A stretch of DNA of 64,000 nucleotides from contig NZ_CP073720.1 of the NCBI RefSeq assembly GCF_025137375.1, positions 4,426,501 through 4,490,500 of the forward strand. Direction: 5' to 3'. The notes beneath the pieces are model-generated. The model was not told the origin of the DNA, made no database searches, and saw only the letters and a program-made list of their open reading frames with translations. Shown piece after piece: positions 34,048 to 45,155 of the stretch. The position numbers and the translations under genes were made by a program. Each line of letters opens with the position of its first letter. The stretch's first letter is position 1. The DNA is from Dactylosporangium fulvum. Its GTDB lineage: Bacteria; Actinomycetota; Actinomycetes; Mycobacteriales; Micromonosporaceae.

Positions 34048-34533
34048 ATGTTCGCCGTGCTGTCGCTGCTCGTCCGCGACTCCTACGATCCGGTGGCGCC
34101 GCCGTTCCTTGCCGGCCTGCTCACCCCGCTGCTGCCCAAATCGGTGCTCGTCCTGCTGGCCATGGTCACCGGTGTTGTGGTCGGCGGCACGCCGGGGGCG
34201 CCGCCGACGCCCGCGTACCGGGCGCTGGGTCCGGCGGTGGTCGCCGCCGGCGGTGCGGTGATCGGGCTGTTCCTGCTCGCGCTGTCGCGTGACGCCGGTA
34301 ACGCGATCTCGGTCTCCGACGACTCGTATTCGAGCGGCGGCGATGTGTTCAGCCCCGGCGCCCTGTGGGTCGTTACCGGCGCCGCGGTCGCGATCATGCT
34401 CTTCGGCCTGCATCGCCGTGCCATCGCTCGTCCGCAGCGCTCGCGCCGGGGCGTGATGATTGTCGATGTCGGAGGCTGTGCGCTGATCCGGGCACCCGGC
34501 GCGAGTTCGGCGACCACGTCGTCGGGCGGGTAG
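34048..34533 (+). CDS. small multi-pass membrane protein
   Basis: The ATG at 34048 has GAGGG just upstream, and the first 110 codons show strong G/C third positions, supporting real coding. The 161-residue product has three hydrophobic helices (SVLVLLAMVTGVVVGG, VVAAGGAVIGLFLLAL and GALWVVTGAAVAIMLFGL). The C-terminal 30 residues lose this bias and may reflect a frameshifted end. Family not recognised. Confidence 0.5.
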   Translation: MFAVLSLLVRDSYDPVAPPFLAGLLTPLLPKSVLVLLAMVTGVVVGGTPGAPPTPAYRALGPAVVAAGGAVIGLFLLALSRDAGNAISVSDDSYSSGGDVFSPGALWVVTGAAVAIMLFGLHRRAIARPQRSRRGVMIVDVGGCALIRAPGASSATTSSGG

Positions 34534-35013
34534 CTGTTCGTGGCACGCACGAGCAGCACCGGCACGGTCACTATCAGTTGACCGCCGGGGTTGTGCGCGT
34601 CCCGATTGTTGGGCACAACGCGCAGCCCAGCGGCGTGTCGAGCCCATGTGGGTAGTCTGGGCTGAGGTGACGGAGTGCATTGGCACTCGCTGGAAGCGTA
34701 CGTGAAGGATCGCTATGGGTACTTGTGGGGAGCCGGTCGGTAACCGTGCTGTCCGCCGTGCCCAGGCGCGCGATCTGGTCCGGCGCTGGTACATCGACAC
34801 CTGCCGTGTCTCGACCATGGGCTGTCCTACCCACCATTGACCCGCCCATTGACCGACGGGGCGCGACGGTGACCGTGAGGCGTCGCCACCCGGCCAGCTT
34901 CTCCACCTGGTGAGTCCCGGCTCAACGCAGCTCGAGGATCAGGCCTGGCCGAGTCTGCCGGTCGTCAACCGACCCCGGCAGGCGTGCCCCCAACACAGGC
35001 AGGAACCAGCACC
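34534..35013. other. intergenic stretch before the third amidohydrolase
   Basis: This is 480 bp with no open frame of convincing codon bias on either strand. No repeat or clear promoter motif was seen, apart from the AGGA ribosome binding site at 35001-35004. Confidence 0.5.
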
Positions 35014-36396
35014 ATGACCCGGACCCAGTTGCACGGCTTCGTACTGCGCGGCGTGCGCGCGCTGGACAGCCACGGCTACTTCTCCGACCCCGTGGACGTG
35101 GCGGTACGCGGCCAGCACATCGCGGCGGTCGCCACCAACCTGCCACGCTCCGCACTGTCCTGCGACATCGACGCCGAAGGCTTGTGGTTGATGCCGGGCG
35201 TGTTCGACTGCCACGCCCATGTCACGTTCGCCACGTACGACCCATTCGAGCTCGTGGTCAGGTCGCTGTCGGAGCGCATCCTTGAGACTGCGGCGATCTT
35301 GCGCCGGACGCTGGCGGGCGGTGTCACGTTCGTCCGCGACGCCGGTGGCGCCGACGCGGGGATCCGCGCCGCGCTGGAGGCCGGACACATCTCCGGACCG
35401 CGGCTCGCGGTCTCCGTGGTCGGGTTGAGCCGGACCGCCGGCCTCGGCGACGGTAACCTCAGCGGGCCCGGACTCGAGGCCCCGGTCGAGGTCACCGTCC
35501 CCACCTATCCCGGGCGCCCGAGCCACCTCGTCGGGCCGGGCGGGGTCCGGCACGCGGTCCGGGAGCTGGTGCGCGCCGGCGCCGACTGGGTGCACCTGTT
35601 CGGCAGCGGCGGGATCATGTCTGCGCGCCCCGGCGACCCGGACCTGGAGTTCAGCGCCGACGATCTCGCCGCGGCGGTGCACGAGGCAAGCACGTACGGG
35701 CGCGGGGTCATGGTGCAAGCGCTCGGTGCCCGGGCAGTAGCCGCCGCAGCACAGGCCGGGGCACGTTCCGTCGAGCACGGAATCGGACTGACCGAGCGGG
35801 AGGCCGGGCTGCTGGCGGCGAAGGGGGTCACGCTGGTGCCGACCTTGTCGATCTACAACGAGCTGGGCCGGCGAGCCGAGCGGGGCGAGCTGCCGCCGTG
35901 GGCGGCCGACCGTGCCCGGACCACCGTGGCGGCGCTGGGCGACACGATCGCCATCGCCCGCGATGCCGGCGTCAGCATCGCGCTGGGCAGCGACTTCGGT
36001 GATCGTGACCAGCACGGTGCCAACCTGGCGGAGATCTCGTACCTGCACCGGGCCGGCCTCACCGCCGCTGAGTCGCTGCTGGCCGCCACTGTCAACGGTG
36101 CCCGGCTCTGCGGCGTCGAGGACCGGCTCGGCCGGATCGCCCCGGGCTACCTGTTCGATGCCCTGTTGCTCGACCAGGACCCCGGCGACCTGACGCTGTT
36201 CGAGCGACCCGGCTGCGTGACCGGCGTCTTTTTGGGCGGGGTCCCGGTGCTGCCGCATGCCCGGATACCGGCAACGGCGTTGCGCGCCTGGGCAGCCGGA
36301 GGTGCGGCGCCTGCGAGCGCAACCGCGTCGCGTGTCAGGGCGGTCGACGACGCGGCGTCGGCCGGCGCGGAAGGGGCCGGTGTTGCCCTTGACTGA
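35014..36396 (+). CDS. amidohydrolase-family protein with altered metal ligands
   Basis: The protein has 460 residues. The ATG at 35014 has AGGA 9 nt upstream. It aligns along its length with the prolidase-like amidohydrolases at 4849 and 17561. H67/H69 (DCHAHV), H255 (SVEHGI) and D327 (LGSDFGD) are kept. The Lys that is carboxylated to bridge the two metals (IKAYLSG, IKVIGSGG) is His194 here (WVHLFGSGG), and the His in VAGHAYT is Gln235 (VMVQALG). It may hold one metal, use a different centre or be inactive. The reading frame is intact with genome-typical codons. The last 30 residues are an Ala-rich tail. It has no operon partner. Confidence 0.85.
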   Translation: MTRTQLHGFVLRGVRALDSHGYFSDPVDVAVRGQHIAAVATNLPRSALSCDIDAEGLWLMPGVFDCHAHVTFATYDPFELVVRSLSERILETAAILRRTLAGGVTFVRDAGGADAGIRAALEAGHISGPRLAVSVVGLSRTAGLGDGNLSGPGLEAPVEVTVPTYPGRPSHLVGPGGVRHAVRELVRAGADWVHLFGSGGIMSARPGDPDLEFSADDLAAAVHEASTYGRGVMVQALGARAVAAAAQAGARSVEHGIGLTEREAGLLAAKGVTLVPTLSIYNELGRRAERGELPPWAADRARTTVAALGDTIAIARDAGVSIALGSDFGDRDQHGANLAEISYLHRAGLTAAESLLAATVNGARLCGVEDRLGRIAPGYLFDALLLDQDPGDLTLFERPGCVTGVFLGGVPVLPHARIPATALRAWAAGGAAPASATASRVRAVDDAASAGAEGAGVALD

Positions 36397-36598
36397 TCGC
36401 TGGGCAGGTCCGCGTCACCGTCCCTGCTGCGGCCGACGAGGGCTGGGTTAGCCCAGCCGCTCCTCGCCGGTGGAGCCGCTTCAAGCATCTGCGTGCCTGG
36501 GCCGCGATGTGCGTTTTCGCAGGACACGGCACTGGTTCGGGTGTTGAATGAGCATGGAAAACGTGTATCAGCGCGGACCTTGCAAATGGGGGAAAATT

Positions 36599-36958
36599 AT
36601 GCATCACACCGAAAAGATGGACAAGAGCATGCAGAAGGCGATCGAGGATTGCATGACGTGCTCAACGATGTGTGAGCAGACGATCGCGTACTGTATGGAC
36701 ATGCCGGGCGCCATGATGGACGCGCAGATGATGCGGATGATGATGGACTGCGCAGAGATCAGCAGGCTGTGCGCCGACATGATGTCTCGCATGTCGCCGA
36801 TGCACATGGAAATGAGTGCGATGTGCATGCGGGCCTGCATGATGTGCGCCGACATGGCGACTAGCCGAATGCCGGACGACGCGCAGATGCGCAAGCTCGC
36901 GGAAATGTGCCGCACCTGTGCCGAGTCGTGCAGGACGATGGCGGGAGCAGCTGCCTGA
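36599..36958 (+). CDS. Cys/Met-rich four-helix copper-storage-like protein
   Basis: The protein has 119 residues from the ATG at 36599, preceded by GGGGGA. It has 12 Cys in helix-compatible C-x2-C, C-x3-C and similar spacings (DCMTCSTMC, MCMRACMMC, MCRTCAESC), matching the DUF326/Csp four-helix bundle that stores Cu(I) inside the tube. It is also extremely rich in Met (for example AMMDAQMMRMMMDC), more than usual Csp proteins, which suggests Met thioethers may add to copper binding. No signal peptide is visible, so it is cytosolic. It stands alone and is followed by a strong bidirectional terminator. Confidence 0.9.
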   Translation: MHHTEKMDKSMQKAIEDCMTCSTMCEQTIAYCMDMPGAMMDAQMMRMMMDCAEISRLCADMMSRMSPMHMEMSAMCMRACMMCADMATSRMPDDAQMRKLAEMCRTCAESCRTMAGAAA

Positions 36959-37020
36959 CCTCGGTGTTCGGCTCGACATCACCCGGTCGGCCTCACCGTA
37001 ACCGGGTGCGTAGACACAAA

Positions 37021-37049
37021 GCACCCTCGCCGGCAACCGGCGAGGGTGC
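37021..37049. terminator. bidirectional intrinsic terminator
   Basis: A perfect 13-bp stem (GCACCCTCGCCGG and complement) with a 3-nt loop is flanked by AAA on both sides, giving short T-runs on each strand. It lies between the convergent copper-storage and MFS genes and should end both transcripts. Confidence 0.9.
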
Positions 37050-37102
37050 AAAAGCCCAGCTCGCAGGGTGTTCGCGAGCGTAGGCATCCGTGACCTGGCC
37101 AC

Positions 37103-38626
37103 CTATCGGGCTGGATCCGGGCGATCCACGGCACCACCGGCGACCCGTTGGGCGAGTTCGGCCGCGTCCGCAACTGAGACGTTGGCGGCATCGGGAGCCG
37201 TGCCGTGGGACTGAGCGGCGATCCTCAGCGCCGGGCTGAAGGACAGCACGCAGGCGACCACGACGAGGCCGAAGCAGATGAGCAGGCCGTGCTGCAGGCC
37301 GTCGGCGGTGACGATCTGCAGGTCTGTGGTGAGTACAACACCGGTCACAAGTGCGATGCAGAACGTCGCCGACAGCCGTTGGGTCAGTTGCAGGAAGGCG
37401 GCCGCGACGCCGTGGTGGGTCGCTGGAGCGAAGCTCAGCGTGATGGCCCGCAGCGGCGGTTCGAGGATGGCCGAGGCGATGCCGATGATGATCTCGAGCG
37501 CGATGATCGCGGCTATGAAAGCGTTCCGGGTGAACGTCGTGCTCACGGCGACCAGCGCCGCCGTTCCGGCGACCTGGGTCACGAGTGCGACCGGCAGGGT
37601 CCGCACGCCGAGCCGGCCGAAGACGCGTGAGCTGACCGACGACGCGGCGATCCGCGCGAGCGCGCCCGGGATCAGGGCAGCGGCGACCACCAGCGGACTC
37701 CAGCCGAGGCCCTGCAGCAGGTAGATCGTCAGCACGGTGGAGTGGGCCAGCAGGCCGCCGAACCACAAGAGCGCGATCAGGTTGCCCACCACGAACCCGC
37801 GCGAGGTCATCAGCGCGGGGACGAACAGGGGAGTGCGGCCGCGGGCGGCGTAGCGATACTCCCAGGCGCCGGTTGCCGCCGCCAGGACGGCGCACGCGCC
37901 GACGACGGCCCAGAGCCGGCTGCCGTCGATGCCGGGGTCGATCACGGGCACGGTGACCAGCAGCACGAAGCCGGCGACCAGGATGATCGCCGGGAGATCG
38001 AGATCCACCCGTTGCGCATGCCGCGTTCGGCGTGGGATGAACCGGATCGTGAGCAGGAGCGTGGCCACGACGAACGGCAGGTTGAGGGCCAGCACGGCGC
38101 GCCATGCGAGATAGTCGGGTGCCGCCGCGAGCACGAGCCCGGCGCCGAGCGGTCCGACCACCGCGGCGGCGGCGCCGGCGGCGCTGTACGCGGCCAGCGC
38201 ACGCACCCGCCGCAGACCGGTGAACTGGTCCTGGATGATCCCGAGCACCTGTGCGCTGATCAGTCCGGCGCCCAGTCCCTGGACGGCGCGTGCGGCGACC
38301 GCCCACCAGATGCCGGGCGCCGTTGCCGAGGCGAGTGCACCGATCGCGAACAGCGCAAGACCGAGCACGAACAGGACCCGGCGCCCCAGTGCGTCGCCCA
38401 GCCGCCCACCGGGAACCAGGCCGAGACCGAACGTCAGCGAGTAGACCGACAGAAACCACTGAACCCCGCTGGTCGGTGCTGCGAGTTCGGTTCCGAGGTG
38501 CGGCACCGCGTAGTTGACGACCGCCGAGTCCAGCAGCGTCGCAAAACCGGCGCCCGCGCAACAGGCCAGCACAGCCAGATCGGCCCGGCCGCCGCCCGGG
38601 GCGCTCAGACGGCGACCTCGGGCCAC
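37103..38626 (-). CDS. MFS transporter, DHA2 (EmrB/QacA) type
   Basis: The protein has 507 residues with about 14 hydrophobic helices. Motif C-like and motif A sequences are visible: FATLLDSAVVNYAVPHLG in helix 1, GGRLGDALGRRVLF after helix 2, and GLGAGLISAQVLGIIQDQF. DHA2 members are proton-driven drug exporters. The GTG start lies 22 bp inside the dipeptidase gene, so it is the last gene of the peptide-uptake operon. It might export a toxic product of the pathway or be unrelated. The helix count was made by eye. Confidence 0.9.
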   Translation of the reverse strand: MARGRRLSAPGGGRADLAVLACCAGAGFATLLDSAVVNYAVPHLGTELAAPTSGVQWFLSVYSLTFGLGLVPGGRLGDALGRRVLFVLGLALFAIGALASATAPGIWWAVAARAVQGLGAGLISAQVLGIIQDQFTGLRRVRALAAYSAAGAAAAVVGPLGAGLVLAAAPDYLAWRAVLALNLPFVVATLLLTIRFIPRRTRHAQRVDLDLPAIILVAGFVLLVTVPVIDPGIDGSRLWAVVGACAVLAAATGAWEYRYAARGRTPLFVPALMTSRGFVVGNLIALLWFGGLLAHSTVLTIYLLQGLGWSPLVVAAALIPGALARIAASSVSSRVFGRLGVRTLPVALVTQVAGTAALVAVSTTFTRNAFIAAIIALEIIIGIASAILEPPLRAITLSFAPATHHGVAAAFLQLTQRLSATFCIALVTGVVLTTDLQIVTADGLQHGLLICFGLVVVACVLSFSPALRIAAQSHGTAPDAANVSVADAAELAQRVAGGAVDRPDPAR

Positions 38627-39848
38627 AGCGGGGTCTCGGCGACGTCCTCGGCGTCGCGCAGCACGCGCAGCACGTTGCGGCCGGTCAGGGCCTCCAGCTC
38701 CGCGGCGCTCCAGCCGCGCTCGGCCAGCTCGTGCAGCAGGCGCGGGTAGCCGGACACGTCGGCCAGCGCGGCCGGCTGCCAGTCGACGCCGTCGTAGTCG
38801 CCGCCGAGGCCGAGGTGCTCGACCCCGACCACCTCGCGGGCGTGTTCGACGTGCGCGACCACCTCGCCGATCGACACCTCAGGGCGCGGGTGCGCGACCA
38901 GCCAGCGCGCGAAGCGTTCGTCAGGGCTGCCCGCCAGGGCCCGCGCCCGGGCTTGCTCGGCGGCGAGGGCGGCCGCGTCCTCGCCCGGCCGCGGCGCACG
39001 CGGCCAGGTCCACGGGATTGCGGGCAGGCCGTGTCGGCGCCGCTCGGCGGCGGCCTCCTCGGTCCATTCGGCGACAGCCGGGGAGACGAAGGCCGGTACG
39101 AAGGTGAGCTGCAGGACGCCACCGTTGGTGCGCAGCCGCCGCAGCTCGGCGTCGGCGACGTTGCGCGGGTGGTCGTTGACCGCCCGGACCCCGGAGTGGC
39201 TGAAGATGACCGGCGCGACGGAGACGTCCAGCGCGTCGCGCTGGGTGGACGCGGCCACGTGGGACAGGTCGACCAGGACGCCGAGGCGGTTGAGCTCGGC
39301 CACGACGGTGCGGCCGGTGTCGCTGAGGCCGCCGGCGGACGGGTCGTCGGTGGCGGAGTCGGCCCAGGCGGTGTTGTCGTTGTGGGTCAGCGTGAGGTAG
39401 CGGACGCCCAGTCGGGCCAGGGTCCGCAGCACACCGAGCGAGCCGGCGATGCTGTGACCGCCCTCGACGCCGATGAGCGAGGCGATCCGCCCGCCACGGA
39501 TCGCGCGCCGCACGTCCCCCGCGGTGTACGCGACCGCGAACACGTCCGGGTAGGCGGCGACGAGGCGGTACACGGCGTCGATCTGCTCCAGCGTGGCCAC
39601 AACGGCCTCCGGCTCGGGCAGGTGCGAGGGCACGTACACGCTCCAGAACTGCCCGCCGACCCCGCCCGCGCGCAGCCGGGGTATGTCGGTGTGCAGCTCC
39701 GGGCGGTGCCCGTCGAGGCCTTCGACGCGGTAGCCGGCGGTGGCCCGCAGCGCGGTCGGCAGGTCGTTGTGCCCGTCGATGACCGGCATCGCGGCGAGTA
39801 CCCGCTCGACCAGGATCTCGCTGCGGCTGGCCGGCGCCGCCTGGGTGC

Positions 39849-39852
<4 letters not shown>
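38605..39852 (-). CDS. membrane (renal) dipeptidase, family M19
   Basis: The protein has 415 residues. Zinc ligands of the M19 family are visible: H and D in IDGHNDLP, E in IGVEGGHS, and His in VDLSHVA and FSHSGVRAV; the later GLGGDYDG Asp is also kept. M19 enzymes split dipeptides with broad specificity, including those with a D-residue at the C-terminal position, and act on some beta-lactams. It has no signal peptide, so it works on dipeptides after import. The start overlaps the ATPase stop (ATGA). Confidence 0.93.
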
Positions 39853-41491
<1,639 letters not shown>

Positions 41492-41495
<4 letters not shown>

Positions 41496-42376
41496 CAGGC
41501 CTCCCGCAGCCGGGGGTCGGCGAGGTCGGCGAGGCTCTCGCCGATCAGTGTGAGACCGAGGACGGCCAGCACGATCGCGACGCCGGGCGGTACCGCCGTC
41601 CACCAGATGCCGGCGGTGACGTCCGGCACGGCCTTGTTCAGGTCGTAGCCCCACTCGGCGGCCGAGTTGGGCTCGATGCCGAAGCCTAGGAACCCCAGCC
41701 CGGCCAGGGTCAGGATGGCCTCGGAGGCGTTGATGGTGACCACGACCGGCAGGCTGCGCACCGAGTTGCGCAGCACGTGCCGGAACATGATCCGCCCGCG
41801 GCCTGCGCCGATGACCCGGGCGGCGTCGACGAACGCCTCGCCCTTGACCCGTACCACCTCGGCCCGCACCACCCGCAGGTACTGCGGCACGAACACCGCG
41901 GTCACCGACACCCCGGCCGCCGCGAGCCCGCCCGTCAGACTCGACCGGCCGTGGCTGACCGCGATCGCAACGAGGATGGCTAGCAGCAGCGACGGGAACG
42001 CGTACACGGCGTCGGCCGCGCCGACCAGCGCTCGGTCCAGCCGCCCGCCGACGTAGCCCGAGACCAGGCCGAGCAGCACCCCGGCCAGTAGCGCCGGGAC
42101 CACCCCGAGGACGACCACCAGCAGCGCGGTCCTGGCCCCCCACAGCGTGCGTGACAGCACGTCGTAGCCGGTGACCGTGGTGCCCAGCGGATGGCCCGGC
42201 CCCGGGCGGACCTGCGAGCCGAACAGCACCCCGCCGGAGGTGAGCTCGGCGAAGCCGTGCGGTGCCAGCACCGGCGCCAGCAGCGCCGTGACGGCGAACA
42301 GCCCGGCCAGGGCCGCGCCGGCGACCAGCATGCCGCGCTGGACGCCGGAGACGTTCTTCAGCAGCGGTACGGCCAT
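41492..42376 (-). CDS. peptide ABC transporter permease (DppC-like)
   Basis: The protein has 294 residues with about six helices. The DppC pattern is present: PLGTTVTGYDVLSRTLWGARTALL and the EAA loop DAARVIGAGRGRIMFRHVLRNSV. It forms the importer pore with the next upstream gene and overlaps the fused ATPase by 4 bp. Confidence 0.92.
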
Positions 42377-42377
42377 G

Positions 42378-43400
42378 TCAGTACCGCACCCTCGGGTCCA
42401 CGAGCGCCGCGACGGCGTCGACGAGGAAGTTCGCCACCGCGACCACGACCGCGAAGACCGCGACGAGGGCCTGCACGGCGACGTAGTCCCGGGCGGTGAG
42501 GTAGTGCGCCAACTCGAAGCCGAGGCCCTTCCACTCGAACGTGGTCTCGGTGAGGACCGCCCCGCCGAGCAGCCCGGCGATCTGCAGCCCCAGGACCGTG
42601 ATCACCGGCACCAGAGCCGGGCGGGTGGCGTGCCGGTTGCGCAGCCGGGCCTCGGTGACGCCGCGGGAGCGGGCGGCGGTGACGTAGTCGGCGGACAGCG
42701 TGCCGATGAGGTTGGTGCGCGCCAGCCGCAGGAAGATCCCGGCAACCAGCAGGCCGAGCGCGACGGCCGGCAGCACCGCGTGGCGCAGCACGTCGAGGAC
42801 GGCGCCGCCGTCGCCGCTGCGCAGCGCGTCGACCAGATAGATGCCGGTCACGCTGGAGCGGTGTGCGAGCTCAAGCTGGACCTCGGTGCTGGCCCGGCCG
42901 GCCACCGGGAACCAGCCGAGCCACACCGAGAACACCAGCTTCAGCACCAGCCCGACGAAGAACACCGGGGTGGCGTAGGCCAGGATCGCCGAGAGCCGCA
43001 GCACGACGTCCGGTGCGCGGTCGCGGTAGTAGGCCGCCAGCCGGCCCAGCGGCAGGCCGACGACGAGCGCGATGGCCAGGGCGTAGCCGGCCAGTTCGAG
43101 CGTGGCGGTGCCGTAGGTGCCGAGCAGGTCGGCCACGGACCGGTTGTCGGTCGCGGTGCGGCCCAGGTCGCCGGTGGCCACCCCCTTGAGGAAGTCGAGG
43201 TACTGCACCAACAGCGGGCGGTCGTAGCCGGCCTGGTGTAGCCGCTGCTGCAACTGCGCCGGCGTGAGCCGGTCGCCGAGCGCGTTGGTGACCGGGTCCC
43301 CGGTGAGCCGCATCAGGAAGAACACGGCGGTCACCAGGGCGAACACGGTCGGGAAGATGAGCAGGAACCGAACGGCGAGGTAGCGGGCGAGTCCGGGCAC
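42378..43400 (-). CDS. peptide ABC transporter permease (DppB-like)
   Basis: The protein has 340 residues. The DppB signature FFLMRLTGDPVTNALGDRLT is near the N terminus, and the EAA loop TAARSRGVTEARLRNRHATRPALVP is present; hydrophobic segments fit six helices. A somewhat long periplasmic loop follows helix 1. It is separated by 1 nt from the DppC-like gene and by 13 nt from the binding-protein gene. Confidence 0.92.
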   Translation of the reverse strand: MPGLARYLAVRFLLIFPTVFALVTAVFFLMRLTGDPVTNALGDRLTPAQLQQRLHQAGYDRPLLVQYLDFLKGVATGDLGRTATDNRSVADLLGTYGTATLELAGYALAIALVVGLPLGRLAAYYRDRAPDVVLRLSAILAYATPVFFVGLVLKLVFSVWLGWFPVAGRASTEVQLELAHRSSVTGIYLVDALRSGDGGAVLDVLRHAVLPAVALGLLVAGIFLRLARTNLIGTLSADYVTAARSRGVTEARLRNRHATRPALVPVITVLGLQIAGLLGGAVLTETTFEWKGLGFELAHYLTARDYVAVQALVAVFAVVVAVANFLVDAVAALVDPRVRY

Positions 43401-43413
43401 CGGTGACCGCCGC

Positions 43414-45039
43414 TCAGCGCCGGCTGAGCTCGGCCCAGCGGAACTGGTACGCGCTGTCGAGCTGCTTGGGCACGCCCTCGATGCCGGCCCGGGTCACGAT
43501 CGCGGTGGAGCCCTGCAGCAGCGGCAGGATCGGCACGGCAGCAGCGACCGTGTCCTGGATCTTGCGCAGCAGCTCGGTGCGCCTGGCCTGGTCGATCTCG
43601 GTCTGTTCCTGCTTGATGAGGGCCTGCACTTCCTTGTCGTCGTAGCCGTTGTTCACCCAGTTGTCCGCGGCGAAGAACGACCCGACGTAGTTGTCGGCGT
43701 CCAGGTAGTCGGCGTACCAGCCCAGCTGGTAGGCCGGATACTGGTCGGCGACGCGCTGCTTGCCGTACTGCGCCCACTCCGTCGACTGCAAGTTGACCTT
43801 GAACAGTCCGCCCGCCTCGAGTTGCGTCTTGATCAGCGCATACTCGTCCTCCGACGAGGAACCGTAATGGTCGGTGTTGTACTGCAGGTTCAACGCGACC
43901 GGCGTGGCCACCCCGGCGGCGCTCAGCAGCGCCGCAGCGGCCGCCTTGTCGGGCCCGCCCTGCTTGTCGCCGTAGAGCGGCTTGAGCGACTCGGTCGCGC
44001 CGGTGATGCCCTGGGGCACGTAGGAGTACAACGGCTGGAACGTGCCCTTGTAGACCTGCTTGGCCAGCTGGGGCCGGTCGACGAGCGAGGCGGCGGCCCG
44101 GCGCACCGCGAGTGCCTTGGCCGGATCGGCCTGCGCGGTCGCCGAGCCGTGCGGCTGGGTCTTGAGATCGAAGACGATGAACCGGATGCCGTTGCCGGAG
44201 CCGGTGTGCACGACGACGTCCGGGCGGTTGCCGAGGTCCTGCAGGTCGGGGATGGTCAGCGTGCGGTAGACGACGTCGACGGCCCCCTGCTGCAGGTCGA
44301 GCTTCAGGTTGGACGCGGCGGTGTAGTACTTCAGCAGCACGCCCTGGTTCTTCGGGGTGCCGAGGAAGCCTTGGTAGGCCGGGTTGGGGCGGAACGACAC
44401 CAGGGAGTTCTTGGCGTAGCTGTCGATAGCGTACGGCCCCGACCACGGCTTCGCCGCGACTATCGCGTCGTCGTCGAGGATCTTGTCGGCCGGGAAGACC
44501 TCCTCGTCGACGACGAAGCCGGCCGAGGTGGTGAGGATCTGCGGGAAGAGCGAGTCGTTGGCCGACTTCAGCGTGAACTGCACGGTGGTGGGCGCCGGCG
44601 CAGCCACCGAGGCGAGGTTGTACAGCAGCGACGACGGCCCGTTCTTGTCGGCGATGCGCAGCTGCCGCTCGAAGCTGAACTTGACGTCCGAGCTGGTCAG
44701 GTCGTGGCCGTTGGCGAACTTGAGCCCCGGCTTGAGCTGAACGGTGTACGTCGTGGGCGCGCTCAGGGCGATCGAGCTGGCCAGGTCGGGCTTGACGTCG
44801 GTGGTGCCGTTCGGGGCGTTGAGCAGTGTGGCGTACACCTCGGACTCGACGGTGCCGGACCCGGCGTCCCAGGACCCGGCTGGGTCGATGCTGCTGACCT
44901 GGTCGGTGGTGCCGATGGTGATGCGCGGCGTGCCCGCGCCGCCGCCGTCGTCGGGCTCCGCGGTGGCGGTGGTGCATGCGGCGAGGCCGAGCAGCGCGAC
45001 GGCGGCGGCCGCCAATCGTGGCGTTCGTGTTCTACGCAT
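43414..45039 (-). CDS. peptide-type solute-binding lipoprotein, family 5
   Basis: The protein has 541 residues from the ATG at 45039, which gives a lipoprotein signal (MRRTRTPRLAAAA..., lipobox GLAAC, lipidated C22). Upstream in-frame Met codons would bury the signal. The family 5 fold is shown by ITIGTTDQVSSIDPAGSWDAGS, QLKPGLKFANGHDLTSSDVKFSFERQ and PAKALAVRRAAASLVDRPQLA. It probably binds dipeptides, given the M19 dipeptidase at the end of the operon. An AT-rich palindrome lies 19-43 bp upstream. No regulator gene adjoins this operon. Confidence 0.92.
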   Translation of the reverse strand: MRRTRTPRLAAAAVALLGLAACTTATAEPDDGGGAGTPRITIGTTDQVSSIDPAGSWDAGSGTVESEVYATLLNAPNGTTDVKPDLASSIALSAPTTYTVQLKPGLKFANGHDLTSSDVKFSFERQLRIADKNGPSSLLYNLASVAAPAPTTVQFTLKSANDSLFPQILTTSAGFVVDEEVFPADKILDDDAIVAAKPWSGPYAIDSYAKNSLVSFRPNPAYQGFLGTPKNQGVLLKYYTAASNLKLDLQQGAVDVVYRTLTIPDLQDLGNRPDVVVHTGSGNGIRFIVFDLKTQPHGSATAQADPAKALAVRRAAASLVDRPQLAKQVYKGTFQPLYSYVPQGITGATESLKPLYGDKQGGPDKAAAAALLSAAGVATPVALNLQYNTDHYGSSSEDEYALIKTQLEAGGLFKVNLQSTEWAQYGKQRVADQYPAYQLGWYADYLDADNYVGSFFAADNWVNNGYDDKEVQALIKQEQTEIDQARRTELLRKIQDTVAAAVPILPLLQGSTAIVTRAGIEGVPKQLDSAYQFRWAELSRR

Positions 45040-45057
45040 GCGGCTGATTAAACCATG

Positions 45058-45082
45058 TTTTCCCATCTGTAAAATAGGAAAA
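45058..45082 (-). promoter_or_regulatory. AT-rich palindrome upstream of the peptide-importer operon
   Basis: TTTTCC and GGAAAA are separated by 13 nt in an unusually AT-rich patch just before the binding-protein gene. It may be an operator or overlap the promoter; no known site was recognised. Confidence 0.4.
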
Positions 45083-45155
45083 GGCATTCATTCTCGTTAC
45101 TTCTTCGATGCCGCTAGAAGGCGGTTCGGCGACCGGCGTGGCCCGAGCCTTCGCG

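Noticed and set aside
34574..34913. frames on both strands between the small membrane protein and the third amidohydrolase
   Set aside because: No codon bias and no start signals.
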